Shown: one piece after another, positions 1-7,008 of the stretch
Layout of the letters: each line of letters begins with the position of its first letter
Numbering within the stretch: position 1 is the first letter of the stretch
Source: Galactobacter sp.
GTDB taxonomy: Bacteria; Actinomycetota; Actinomycetes; Actinomycetales; Micrococcaceae
NCBI RefSeq assembly: GCF_022712295.1
Contig: NZ_JALAGT010000020.1
Coordinates: 1-31,345 of the forward strand
Length of the DNA stretch: 31,345 nucleotides
Reading direction: 5' to 3'
Position numbers and translations under genes: made by a program
The notes under the pieces: model-generated
Database searches by the model: none
Seen by the model: only the letters and a program-made list of their open reading frames with translations
Told to the model about the DNA's origin: nothing

Positions 1-17
1 CCACCCCGCTCCACTCT

Positions 18-42
18 CCCCCCCCCTCCTCGCGGGGGGGGG
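18..42. terminator. C9/G9 hairpin downstream of gabD
   Basis: A run of nine C (18-26) and a run of nine G (34-42) can pair around a seven-base loop. It lies about 60 bases past the gabD stop on the minus strand. There is no T-tract after it on either strand, so it is a possible but unproven terminator. Long homopolymer runs like this are also places where assemblies go wrong. Confidence 0.4.
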
Positions 43-102
43 CCACGGGTTGGGTCCCGTGGGCCCGCCCGCCGCGGGACGTCAGTTCGTCAGATCTTCA
101 GC

Positions 103-1587
103 TCAGCGGCCCGCGTAGGGGTCGGCGATGCCGATGTACTGCACCGTGGAGTACTCCTCGATGCCCTCGGCGCCGCCCTCGCGGCCCATGCCGGACTGCT
201 TCACGCCGCCGAAGGGTGCTGCTGCGTTGGAGATGACACCAGCGTTGAAGCCCACCAGCCCGAACTCGATCTGCTCGGAGACGCGGAACATGCGGGACAC
301 GTCAGCGGTGTACAGGTAGGAGGCCAGCCCGTACTCGGAGGCGTTGGCCAGGTCGATGGCCTCTTCCTCGGTGTGGAACGTGGTGATCGGAGCAACGGGG
401 CCGAAGATCTCCTGGCGCAGGATCGGCGCATCGGAGGGCACGTTGTTGAGGACGGTGGGCTGGTAGAAGTAGCCGTCGCCTTCCACCTTGTCGCCGCCCA
501 CGGTGACGGTGGCGCCCTGCTCAACGGCGGTGGTCACGAAGGCGTGCACCTCGTCGCGGGCCTTCTCCTCGATGAGCGGGCCCACCGTGGTGTCCGGCTC
601 GGTACCGCGGCCAGGCTTGAGCGCTGCCATGGCCTCGCCGAACTTCTTGGCGAACTCGTCTGCCACGGTGTCCTGGACGATGAAGCGGTTGGCGGCCGTG
701 CAGGCCTCGCCCATGTTGCGCATCTTGGCGGCCATGGCACCCTCGACAGCGGCATCCAGGTCGGCGTCCTCGAACACCAGGAAGGGAGCATTGCCGCCCA
801 GTTCCATGGAGGTCCTCAGCACGTTGTCCGCTGCGTCCTTGAGCAACTGCACACCGACGGGGGTGGATCCGGTGAAGGAAACCTTGCGCAGGCGGTGGTC
901 CTTCATCAGCGGACCGGAGATCTTGGACGCCGAGCAACCGGAGACCACGTTGAGCACACCTGCGGGCACGCCGGCCTCCAACATCACGGCAGCGAAGAGC
1001 TGCGAGGTGAGCGGGGTGAGCTTGGCTGGCTTGAGCACCATGGTGCAACCTGCGGCGATCGCCGGGCCCACCTTGCGGGTGGCCATGGCCAGCGGGAAGT
1101 TCCACGGGGTGATCAACAGGCAGGGGCCCACGGGCTTGTGGTGCACCAGGATCTTGTTCTTGCCCTCAGGCGTGGTGACGTAGCGGCCGTAGTGACGCAC
1201 GGCCTCCTCGGAGAACCAACGCATGAACTCGTTGCCGTAGGTGACCTCGCCCAGCGCCTCGGAGTAGGGCTTGCCCATCTCCAGGGTCATGATCAGGGCG
1301 AAGTCGTCGCGACGTTCGTTGATCATGTCGAAGGCGCGGCGCAAGATGTCGGCGCGGAAACGAGGCGAGGTCAGCGCCCACTCGCGCTGAGCTGCATCGG
1401 CTGCATCGAGTGCGGCGACCGCGTCATCGCTCGTAGCGGAGGCCAGAGTGGCCAGGACCTTGCCGGTGGCGGGGTCCAGCACGTCGTACGTGCCTCCGTC
1501 AGAGGCGTCGCGCCACTCACCATTGATGAGCAGGCCCTTGGGAATGGAAGCGAGCAGTTCCGCCTCGCGTTCAGCGGTCACGTTCAT
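103..1587 (-). CDS. gabD: NAD(P)-dependent succinate-semialdehyde dehydrogenase
   Basis: Aldehyde dehydrogenase superfamily enzyme of 494 residues, the usual length. It oxidises succinate semialdehyde to succinate in the cytoplasm, the last step of the GABA shunt. The general-base glutamate sits in MELGGNAPF (E262), and the catalytic cysteine in GEACTAANRF (C296). The cofactor region PWNFP and the C-terminal PFGGVKQSGMGREGG motif are also present. The glycine-rich FTGSTPVG segment marks the Rossmann fold. The start is an ATG with AGGAGA 6 bases upstream. It stands alone, with no GABA aminotransferase visible beside it, and its 5' region carries repeated ATACGATCCGT and GTATAC elements that look like a repressor site. 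Other aldehyde dehydrogenases with similar substrates cannot be fully excluded. Confidence 0.9.
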   Translation of the reverse strand: MNVTAEREAELLASIPKGLLINGEWRDASDGGTYDVLDPATGKVLATLASATSDDAVAALDAADAAQREWALTSPRFRADILRRAFDMINERRDDFALIMTLEMGKPYSEALGEVTYGNEFMRWFSEEAVRHYGRYVTTPEGKNKILVHHKPVGPCLLITPWNFPLAMATRKVGPAIAAGCTMVLKPAKLTPLTSQLFAAVMLEAGVPAGVLNVVSGCSASKISGPLMKDHRLRKVSFTGSTPVGVQLLKDAADNVLRTSMELGGNAPFLVFEDADLDAAVEGAMAAKMRNMGEACTAANRFIVQDTVADEFAKKFGEAMAALKPGRGTEPDTTVGPLIEEKARDEVHAFVTTAVEQGATVTVGGDKVEGDGYFYQPTVLNNVPSDAPILRQEIFGPVAPITTFHTEEEAIDLANASEYGLASYLYTADVSRMFRVSEQIEFGLVGFNAGVISNAAAPFGGVKQSGMGREGGAEGIEEYSTVQYIGIADPYAGR

Positions 1588-1611
1588 CGTCTCTCCTTGA
1601 TGTCGCCGTCG

Positions 1612-1690
1612 ACGGATCGTATGGGTATACGGATCGTATTAAGTATGAAGGCTACATGCGCGTGTACCCCGTCACGCAGCAATCGTATAC
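1612..1690 (-). promoter_or_regulatory. gabD upstream region with repeated candidate operators
   Basis: Upstream of gabD the 11-mer ACGGATCGTAT occurs twice (1612-1622 and 1629-1639), 17 bases apart. GTATAC occurs at 1625-1630 and again at 1685-1690, the latter inside AATCGTATACGTT. On the minus strand the first cluster contains the inverted repeat CGTAT-4-ATACG. GTATAC-centred palindromes are typical of FadR-subfamily GntR regulators, so a GntR-type repressor is the inferred ligand. No regulator gene is present nearby. The rest of the gap between 1588 and 1815 shows no gene. Confidence 0.45.
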
Positions 1691-1815
1691 GTTCGATGGG
1701 GGTCTGGCACCGTGATGATCCTCAGATGACGAGAGGGTACCGACACGATCCAGCATGCAGCCACCTGAAATGGGCCGGTACCGATGTACACGGTCGACCA
1801 GGGGGCTGGCGCGGG

Positions 1816-2685
1816 TCAGGAGCGGGACTCGAGTACCGCCTGATACAGCTCCCGCTTCGAGGCACCGGTATCCGTCGCGACCTGTTGGCAGGCGTCCTTC
1901 AGGCGAATCCCCGTGGACACGAGGGCCTCCACCCGATCCACCAACTGGGCCGGATCGGCCGCCGCCGGCGGCTCCGCGCCGGAGACCACCAGCACGATCT
2001 CCCCGCGTGGGGCGTCCTCCCGCACGCCGTCCAGCAGGGAGCCAAGGTCGCCTCGCCGGAACTGCTCGAAGAGCTTGGTCAGTTCCCGAGCCAGCACCGC
2101 CGGCCTGTCGTTGCCGAACGCCGCCGCAAGCGCCTCAAGGGTGGCCTCGATCCGGTGCGGGGCCTCGTAGAAGAGCATGGTTCGCTCCTCACCGGCCAGC
2201 TGCTTCAGCCGCTGATTGCGCTCCCCCGGCTTGCGAGGCAGGAACCCTTCGAAGGTGAAGCGATCCGACGGCAAACCGGAACCGGCCAACGCAGTCAGTG
2301 CGGCGGACGGCCCCGGGACCACGGAGACGGGGACCTCGCTCGCAGCGGCGGCCTCGACCACCCGGAACCCTGGGTCGGACACGGTCGGCATACCGGCATC
2401 CGACACGACCACCACGCGTTCGCCGCGTTGGGCTGCCTCCACGAGTTCCGTGGCACGGTCGGCCTCGTTGTGTTCGTGGTAGGCCACCGCCCTCCCCTGC
2501 AACGTCAGGCCCAGCCCGGAGAGCAGATGATGCAGGTGCCTGGTGTCCTCAGCCGCGACGACGTCGGCCTCGGCCAGTTCACGACGCAACCGTGGCGAGG
2601 CATCCTCGAGGTTGCCGATGGGGGTGCCCGCCAGGACGATTGCGCCACGCTCGGAGGGCTCGTGTGCGCCAGAGTTCTTCTTCAC
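1816..2685 (-). CDS. rsmI: 16S rRNA (cytidine(1402)-2'-O)-methyltransferase RsmI
   Basis: SAM-dependent tetrapyrrole-methylase-fold enzyme that 2'-O-methylates C1402 in the decoding centre of 16S rRNA. Family motifs in order: GTPIGN near the N-terminus, AAEDTRH, VVVVSDAGMPTVSDPG, VVPGPSAALTALAGSGL, FEGFLPRK, and MLFYEAPHRIEATL. At 289 residues it has the normal size. I chose the GTG at 2685 because a TAGGGT box (2698-2693, minus strand) lies exactly 7 bases before it, the leaderless pattern seen throughout the window. An in-frame ATG at 2712 would add nine residues but has neither a ribosome site nor a -10 box. The gene is divergent from the O-mannosyltransferase. Confidence 0.93.
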   Translation of the reverse strand: MKKNSGAHEPSERGAIVLAGTPIGNLEDASPRLRRELAEADVVAAEDTRHLHHLLSGLGLTLQGRAVAYHEHNEADRATELVEAAQRGERVVVVSDAGMPTVSDPGFRVVEAAAASEVPVSVVPGPSAALTALAGSGLPSDRFTFEGFLPRKPGERNQRLKQLAGEERTMLFYEAPHRIEATLEALAAAFGNDRPAVLARELTKLFEQFRRGDLGSLLDGVREDAPRGEIVLVVSGAEPPAAADPAQLVDRVEALVSTGIRLKDACQQVATDTGASKRELYQAVLESRS

Positions 2686-2692
2686 GCCCTCA

Positions 2693-2698
2693 ACCCTA
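2693..2698 (-). promoter_or_regulatory. -10 box of leaderless rsmI transcript
   Basis: On the minus strand this reads TAGGGT, followed by 7 bases and the GTG start at 2685. The match to TANNNT and the spacing support leaderless initiation and set the rsmI start. No clear -35 is visible. Confidence 0.5.
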
Positions 2699-2783
2699 CT
2701 CAAGCGCGGCATCGCCGACCGAGTTGACCCCCAACCGGCCGGCTACCTGACGGCCTGCGCCCTTCCTGCCGACACCCCGACGG

Positions 2784-2789
2784 TAAAGT
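2784..2789 (+). promoter_or_regulatory. -10 box of leaderless PMT transcript
   Basis: TAAAGT followed by 7 bases and a GTG at 2797. It lies inside a small inverted repeat (CCCCGAC ... GTCGGGG). This argues that translation starts at 2797 and not at the GTG at 2788, which overlaps the box itself. Confidence 0.5.
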
Positions 2790-2796
2790 GTCGGGG

Positions 2797-4413
2797 GTGA
2801 CCATGACCTCTGCGCAGCCTCGCACTCACCGGACGTCACCGGTATCGCAGACCACGCCGACGGAGGCCTTCTCGCCCCGGTCTCTCATGCTGCGCCTGAC
2901 GGGTACCGTCACCGGACGCCTGCAGGACGTCATGGGTCCGACCCGCTACTGGATCGTCTTGGCACTCACGGCCTTCGCGGCACTGCTGCGCTTCTGGAAC
3001 CTGGGCCATCCGGACAAGATCATCTTCGACGAGACCTACTACGTCAAGGACGCCTGGTCCTACCTTCACTTCGGCTACGAACGCGAGTGGCCCAAGGACA
3101 TCAACGAGGACTTCGCCGCAGGCTCAGCCAGCCCGTCGGCCGACCCCGAATACGTGGTTCATCCACCCCTGGGCAAGTGGATCCTTGCGCTGGGTATGGC
3201 GGTCTTCGGAACCGACAACGGCTTCGGCTGGCGGGCCGGAGCCGCGGCCGCAGGAACCCTGGCCGTGCTCTTCACCATGCTGGCCGCCCTGCGCCTGTTC
3301 AAGAGGGTCTGGCCGGCCGCCCTTGTGGGCCTGTTCATGGCCGTGGACGGGCAGCAGCTTGTGCTCTCCCGCACCGGCATCCTCGACATCTTCATCACCC
3401 TCTTCGTGACCTCCAGTCTCTATCTCGCCCTCGTCGACAGGGATGCGGGACGACGAAAGCTGGCCGCCCTCGTCGGGCATGCTGCGGGCGCCGGAGGCGT
3501 CCCGTCCAAGGACTTCCTCAAGTGGGGCCCGTGGATGGGCTGGCGACCATGGCGCCTGGCGTTGGGCGTCAGCCTCGGCTGCCTCTGTGCGGTGAAGTGG
3601 TCCGGGCTGTGGTTCGTGGTGGTGTTCGGGCTGCTGGTGGTCTGGTGGGACTGCCAGGCCAGGCGCACCGCAGGCATCCGGTCCTGGCTGCCCTCCGGCG
3701 TCGTCAAGGACGGCCTGACCGGGTTCGTGCAGATCATCCCCACCGCACTCATCACGTACGTGCTCACCTGGACCGGGTGGTTCCTCAACTCCGGGGCCTA
3801 CGGGCACGGGCGCACCGGGCACGGCGCCCTACTCGACCTCTGGGACTATCACCAGCAGGCCTACGCCTTCCACACGGGACTCAGCAGCCCGCATTCCGCA
3901 CAGTCCAACGCCTGGACCTGGCCCTTCGTTGGCCACCCGGTGCTGATGCTCTACGACACCGACAAGGACGACGGCGTGCCCTGCGCCCGCGGGCGCGAAT
4001 GTGTGCAGGTCGTCACCGACCTCTCCAACCCCATCCTCTGGTGGGCAGGCACCATCGCCGCGCTGGTGGCCCTGTGGATGTTCCTCGGGCGACGCGACTG
4101 GCGCGCCCTGACCATCCTTGCCGGCTTCGTGGCCGGCTGGGTCCCGTGGTTGTTCTACCCGGAGCGCACCATGTTCGTGTTCTACACCTCCGGCTACCAG
4201 CCCTTCGCCGTGCTGGCCGTGGTGTACGCACTCTGGCTGCTGTGTTTCCCGCCCGGCGCCACCGCACAACGCATCAGGACCGGAGTGCTCATCACCGCAG
4301 CCTTCACCGCGTTGGTGCTGCTGGCATCCTGGTGGTTCTGGCCGGTATGGACCGGAGAGACCATCTCCCCGATCTCCTACCGCCTGCGCATGTGGCTACC
4401 GAACTGGCCGTGA
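2797..4413 (+). CDS. Dolichyl-phosphate-mannose--protein mannosyltransferase (PMT, GT39)
   Basis: Multi-pass membrane enzyme that transfers mannose from polyprenyl-phosphate-mannose to Ser/Thr of secreted proteins. The 538-residue length fits actinobacterial PMTs. The first luminal loop carries the catalytic acid pair in IIFDETYYVKDAW (D78/E79), followed by HPPLGKW near residue 122. Later come MAVDGQQLVLSRTGILD, AVKWSGLWF and the conserved Trp/Tyr-rich C-terminal segments with about ten membrane helices. The start at GTG 2797 is chosen from the -10 box at 2784; ATG 2803 is an alternative. Divergent from rsmI, the same arrangement as Rv1002c/Rv1003 in M. tuberculosis as I recall it. The stop codon lies inside a 17-bp tandem duplication. 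Confidence 0.93.
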   Translation: MTMTSAQPRTHRTSPVSQTTPTEAFSPRSLMLRLTGTVTGRLQDVMGPTRYWIVLALTAFAALLRFWNLGHPDKIIFDETYYVKDAWSYLHFGYEREWPKDINEDFAAGSASPSADPEYVVHPPLGKWILALGMAVFGTDNGFGWRAGAAAAGTLAVLFTMLAALRLFKRVWPAALVGLFMAVDGQQLVLSRTGILDIFITLFVTSSLYLALVDRDAGRRKLAALVGHAAGAGGVPSKDFLKWGPWMGWRPWRLALGVSLGCLCAVKWSGLWFVVVFGLLVVWWDCQARRTAGIRSWLPSGVVKDGLTGFVQIIPTALITYVLTWTGWFLNSGAYGHGRTGHGALLDLWDYHQQAYAFHTGLSSPHSAQSNAWTWPFVGHPVLMLYDTDKDDGVPCARGRECVQVVTDLSNPILWWAGTIAALVALWMFLGRRDWRALTILAGFVAGWVPWLFYPERTMFVFYTSGYQPFAVLAVVYALWLLCFPPGATAQRIRTGVLITAAFTALVLLASWWFWPVWTGETISPISYRLRMWLPNWP

Positions 4414-4436
4414 TCCGAGACTGGCCGTGGTCCGAG
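4403..4436. repeat. 17-bp tandem duplication spanning the PMT stop codon
   Basis: Two adjacent copies, ACTGGCCGTGATCCGAG (4403-4419) and ACTGGCCGTGGTCCGAG (4420-4436), differ at one base. The differing A creates the TGA stop of the mannosyltransferase in the first copy; the second copy reads TGG at that place. Confidence 0.85.
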
Positions 4437-4449
4437 AACGAGGGCGGAC

Positions 4450-5874
4450 TCAGCCCATCCGATAGACGCGGGCGGCCTGCTTGTTGCGGGAGGCCTCACG
4501 GCGGCGACGGGTGGGCCAGGTGGCCCACAGCACCACCGCGGAGACGATCACGCCGATGGCGGCCAGCACCACAGCTGCGTCGACCCAGAACTGCGGCGGG
4601 TAGAGCCGGATCAGCGTGTCATCCATGTAGAACTCCCAGTTGCCACCTGAGAAGAACAGACGATGGAAGTCGGTGAAGAACGCGTCCCAGCCCACGGCAC
4701 CGAGGACACCGAGGACCAGCAACACGCCCACGGTGGCCCAGGCACCGGCGAACAGTCCACGGCGGACGCCGCCCGCATAGCGGACACGCAGCACCAGGAC
4801 GGAGATCACGATGACCAGCAGTGCCAGGCATGCCACCAGGTAGGCGATATGGATCAAGGACTGTACGTCCGCCATGTGACCCACCTCCGTGTCCTTGAAC
4901 AGCTGGGGCTCCGCCAGGGTCCGGTTTCCTTCGGGTGTCTGTAGGTCGCCCAGGTATGAGCGTCCGGCGAACCCGTTGATGTAGTTCAGGCCGTAGGAAC
5001 CCAGTGTGGTGCGCTCTGCGGCGTCGAAGCCGTAGGGGTCCACCGGGAAGCCGGGGCGGTGGTATTCGATCCACAGGAAGGCGCCCGAGGCCACGGCGCG
5101 TACGGCCCCGATGAGCACCACGAACGGCGTCAGGATCGCGATGACGTACTGCAGGATCTTGGAGAAGACCCGCTTGGTCTGCGGCTCGGTGACGAATTCT
5201 GCGTCTTCGGTGACGCCTGGGACGCCGGCGTCGGTCTCCGGCTTGCCTTCGTTCTGCTGAGCGGCCTCTGCTGGTGGAGTCAGCACGGCGGTGGCCGCGA
5301 AGGGCGGTTCCTCAGGTTCGCGGATGGGATTGGCCAGGGTCTGGTCCTGCTCGCCCTTTTCTTGCGCGGCGGTGGGCGAGCTTGCGCCGGGCGTGGGAGC
5401 CTTCGACGGCTCCTGGCCGGACGTGCCGGTCACTGCGTCCATGGCCTGAGTCTCAGGTCCTGAGTCCTCGACGGAGGAGGCGGCCTCGTAGCGGGCCAGA
5501 CGTGCACGCCGCATCTGAGCCGCACGTTCCTGAAGCGACGGCGGCGCGGTGGCCCCGGCGAAGTCGTCGGATTCGAAGAGTTCGGGCTCCGGTTGGCTCA
5601 ACGCGGCCGTCGCTGACGCCGGCTCCACCTTGGAGGCGGGCTTCGCCTCGGGCTCGGCCGCGGCTTCCTCGACGGCCTGATCCGACGTCGTGTCCGACGT
5701 CTGATTCGCCGACCGGTCAGCCGACTGCTTCGCCGGCTGGTCAGCGACAGCATCGTCGGCCGTGGCGGTGGCGTCCACAGCAGGAGCCTCGGCGGGGTCC
5801 ACCACGGGGCCAACGGAACCCTCGGTGGGCTCCTCGCTGGGGTGCTGCGGCGTGGGCTCGTCATTCTGGCTCAT
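4450..5874 (-). CDS. DUF1461-family integral membrane protein with long acidic N-terminal tail
   Basis: A 474-residue protein. Residues 1 to about 225 are low-complexity, rich in Glu, Asp, Ala, Pro and Ser, and predicted disordered and cytoplasmic. The C-terminal half has four hydrophobic helices: YVIAILTPFVVLIGAVRAV, then IAYLVACLALLVIVISVLVL, WATVGVLLVLGVLGAVGW, and AAVVLAAIGVIVSAVVLW. Between helices are the features I associate with DUF1461 (TIGR01906): the loop with LYGLNYINGF-like sequence, FTDFHRLFFSGGNWEFYMDDTLIRLYPPQFW, and a short charged tail. Function unknown. It lies 12 bases after DUF3499 on the same strand, so the two are probably co-transcribed; GAGG lies upstream of the ATG. 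The acidic tail is much longer than the domain itself needs. Confidence 0.8.
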   Translation of the reverse strand: MSQNDEPTPQHPSEEPTEGSVGPVVDPAEAPAVDATATADDAVADQPAKQSADRSANQTSDTTSDQAVEEAAAEPEAKPASKVEPASATAALSQPEPELFESDDFAGATAPPSLQERAAQMRRARLARYEAASSVEDSGPETQAMDAVTGTSGQEPSKAPTPGASSPTAAQEKGEQDQTLANPIREPEEPPFAATAVLTPPAEAAQQNEGKPETDAGVPGVTEDAEFVTEPQTKRVFSKILQYVIAILTPFVVLIGAVRAVASGAFLWIEYHRPGFPVDPYGFDAAERTTLGSYGLNYINGFAGRSYLGDLQTPEGNRTLAEPQLFKDTEVGHMADVQSLIHIAYLVACLALLVIVISVLVLRVRYAGGVRRGLFAGAWATVGVLLVLGVLGAVGWDAFFTDFHRLFFSGGNWEFYMDDTLIRLYPPQFWVDAAVVLAAIGVIVSAVVLWATWPTRRRREASRNKQAARVYRMG

Positions 5875-5886
5875 GCTGGTGCGGCC

Positions 5887-6339
5887 TCAATCCTTCTCGG
5901 GGTCGTTACGTGGCCCCTGATCCTCGTCCGGATCCGACTCGTCACTGCTGACGGTGTCGGAGCGGGGGACCAGGTGTAGTCCGGGCTTGGCCGGCGGCGG
6001 TGCTTCTTCACCACCGAGACGGTCCCGGGTGCGTCGAGGTGCAAGGCGATCCATGGTCGCGGCGTCACGTACCTGTGCCTGATGCACGGCGTCTGCCAGG
6101 GCGTAGACGTCATCCTGGGCGATGACACGGCGAGGCTCGGGGATCTCCAGGCGGACGATCTCCCACCCGCGGGGTGCCGTGAAGCGGTCCACGTGGTGGG
6201 CGCAGAGATCATAGACGTGCGGCTCGGGCATCCTGGCCAGCGGGCCCAACACCACCGTGGAGTCGGCATAGACATAGGTCAGGGTCGCCACGGCGGGCCG
6301 GCCGCAGCCTTGACGAGAGCACAAGCGAGACGATTCCAC
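5887..6339 (-). CDS. DUF3499 family protein
   Basis: Actinobacterial protein of unknown function, 150 residues. It begins with the family signature LCSRQGCGRPAVATLTYVYADS and continues with VVLGPLA and VYDLCAHHVDRFTAPRGWE. C7-x4-C12 and C46-x2-H49 could form a zinc site; this is inference. The GTG at 6339 is chosen because a TACCCT box (minus strand, 6351-6346) precedes it by 6 bases and because the family normally starts a few residues before the CSR motif; an upstream GTG at 6420 would add 27 residues unlike the family. The C-terminal 60 residues are charged and variable. Neighbours (DUF1461 below, the metallopeptidase-fold gene divergent above, whiB2 further on) match conserved actinobacterial order. 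Confidence 0.85.
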   Translation of the reverse strand: MESSRLCSRQGCGRPAVATLTYVYADSTVVLGPLARMPEPHVYDLCAHHVDRFTAPRGWEIVRLEIPEPRRVIAQDDVYALADAVHQAQVRDAATMDRLAPRRTRDRLGGEEAPPPAKPGLHLVPRSDTVSSDESDPDEDQGPRNDPEKD

Positions 6340-6345
6340 CCGTCC

Positions 6346-6351
6346 AGGGTA
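6346..6351 (-). promoter_or_regulatory. -10 box of leaderless DUF3499 transcript
   Basis: On the minus strand TACCCT is followed by 6 bases and GTG at 6339. It lies inside what a longer gene call would treat as coding, so it decides the DUF3499 start. Confidence 0.5.
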
Positions 6352-6433
6352 CTCGTCCGCCGCCCGCAACAGCGTGGTGAACCGCCGAGTGTTGGACCAT
6401 ATCGGGGAGGGTTCCGCCACAGCCGTCAGTGGC

Positions 6434-6439
6434 TATGCT
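6434..6439 (+). promoter_or_regulatory. -10 box before the metallopeptidase-fold gene
   Basis: TATGCT followed by 8 bases and ATG 6448, consistent with a leaderless or near-leaderless transcript divergent from DUF3499. Confidence 0.5.
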
Positions 6440-6447
6440 CGGGTGTC

Positions 6448-6942
6448 ATGAGCGCACGTTTCGACCTTCAGCCCGAGGCCGCCAGACCTGGTCTGCGCCG
6501 GGCCGGTCACGGTCGACGCCGGGATCGCCGAGGCAGGGCCGGGCGCGGAAGCCTGCTTCCCCCGGATGCCCCGGCCGCCCTGTCCCGTGACGAGTTGTTC
6601 GAGGACATGGTCTCGGCCTCCGTGGAACGTTTGCAGGCGCACGTCGGGGACGAGATCAGCCATCTGGAATTCTTCGTCTCCATGGCCCCTGACGCGGACA
6701 TGCTGCTGGAAGAGAAGCTGGGGCCGGGCGAGTTCCCGCTCGGTTCGGTCACGCGCCCCAACCGGCGGCACAAGGCTCGGCTGGAGATCTTCAGGAAACC
6801 GGTCGAATCATTGGCAGGCAGCCGTGAGGCCCTACCGTGGACGGTCTTCGACGTGGTCGTGGAGCTCGTGGCCGACTATGTCAGCATGCCGCCGGAGCAG
6901 ATCCATCCCGACTATCGGGGACACCACCGCCGCGACGACTGA
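6448..6942 (+). CDS. Metallopeptidase-fold family protein without the HExxH site (Rv3259-like)
   Basis: A 164-residue protein related to the small zincin-like 'metallopeptidase family' (PF06262 type). Seen: an Arg/Gly-rich N-terminal stretch (residues 15-37), RGSLLPPDAPA, an amphipathic region ending in EISHLEFFVSMAPD, then GSVTRPNRRHKARLEIFRKPVES, and a C-terminal helix. Where the family has HExxH the sequence reads VFDVVVELVADYVSMPPEQ, so the zinc-binding histidines are missing. I recall the same lack in M. tuberculosis Rv3259, which also sits between whiB2 and DUF3499. Peptidase activity is therefore unlikely, and a binding or structural role is inferred. ATG 6448 is chosen from the -10 box at 6434; the reading frame stays open upstream but that part opposes DUF3499. 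Confidence 0.8.
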   Translation: MSARFDLQPEAARPGLRRAGHGRRRDRRGRAGRGSLLPPDAPAALSRDELFEDMVSASVERLQAHVGDEISHLEFFVSMAPDADMLLEEKLGPGEFPLGSVTRPNRRHKARLEIFRKPVESLAGSREALPWTVFDVVVELVADYVSMPPEQIHPDYRGHHRRDD

Positions 6943-7000
6943 CCACACACCGGTGCGGCTGGACGAACACCGATTCAACTGACCGAACACCGGTTCAGGG
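6941..7000. repeat. Three degenerate 20-bp tandem units between convergent genes
   Basis: Units begin at 6941, 6961 and 6981. The last two share CGAACACCG(A/G)TTCA; the first keeps ACACCGGT at the same offset. They fill the gap between the end of the metallopeptidase-fold gene and the end of the DUF5719 gene. No strong hairpin with a T-run is seen, so this is not an obvious terminator. Confidence 0.7.
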
Positions 7001-7008
7001 GACCCGGC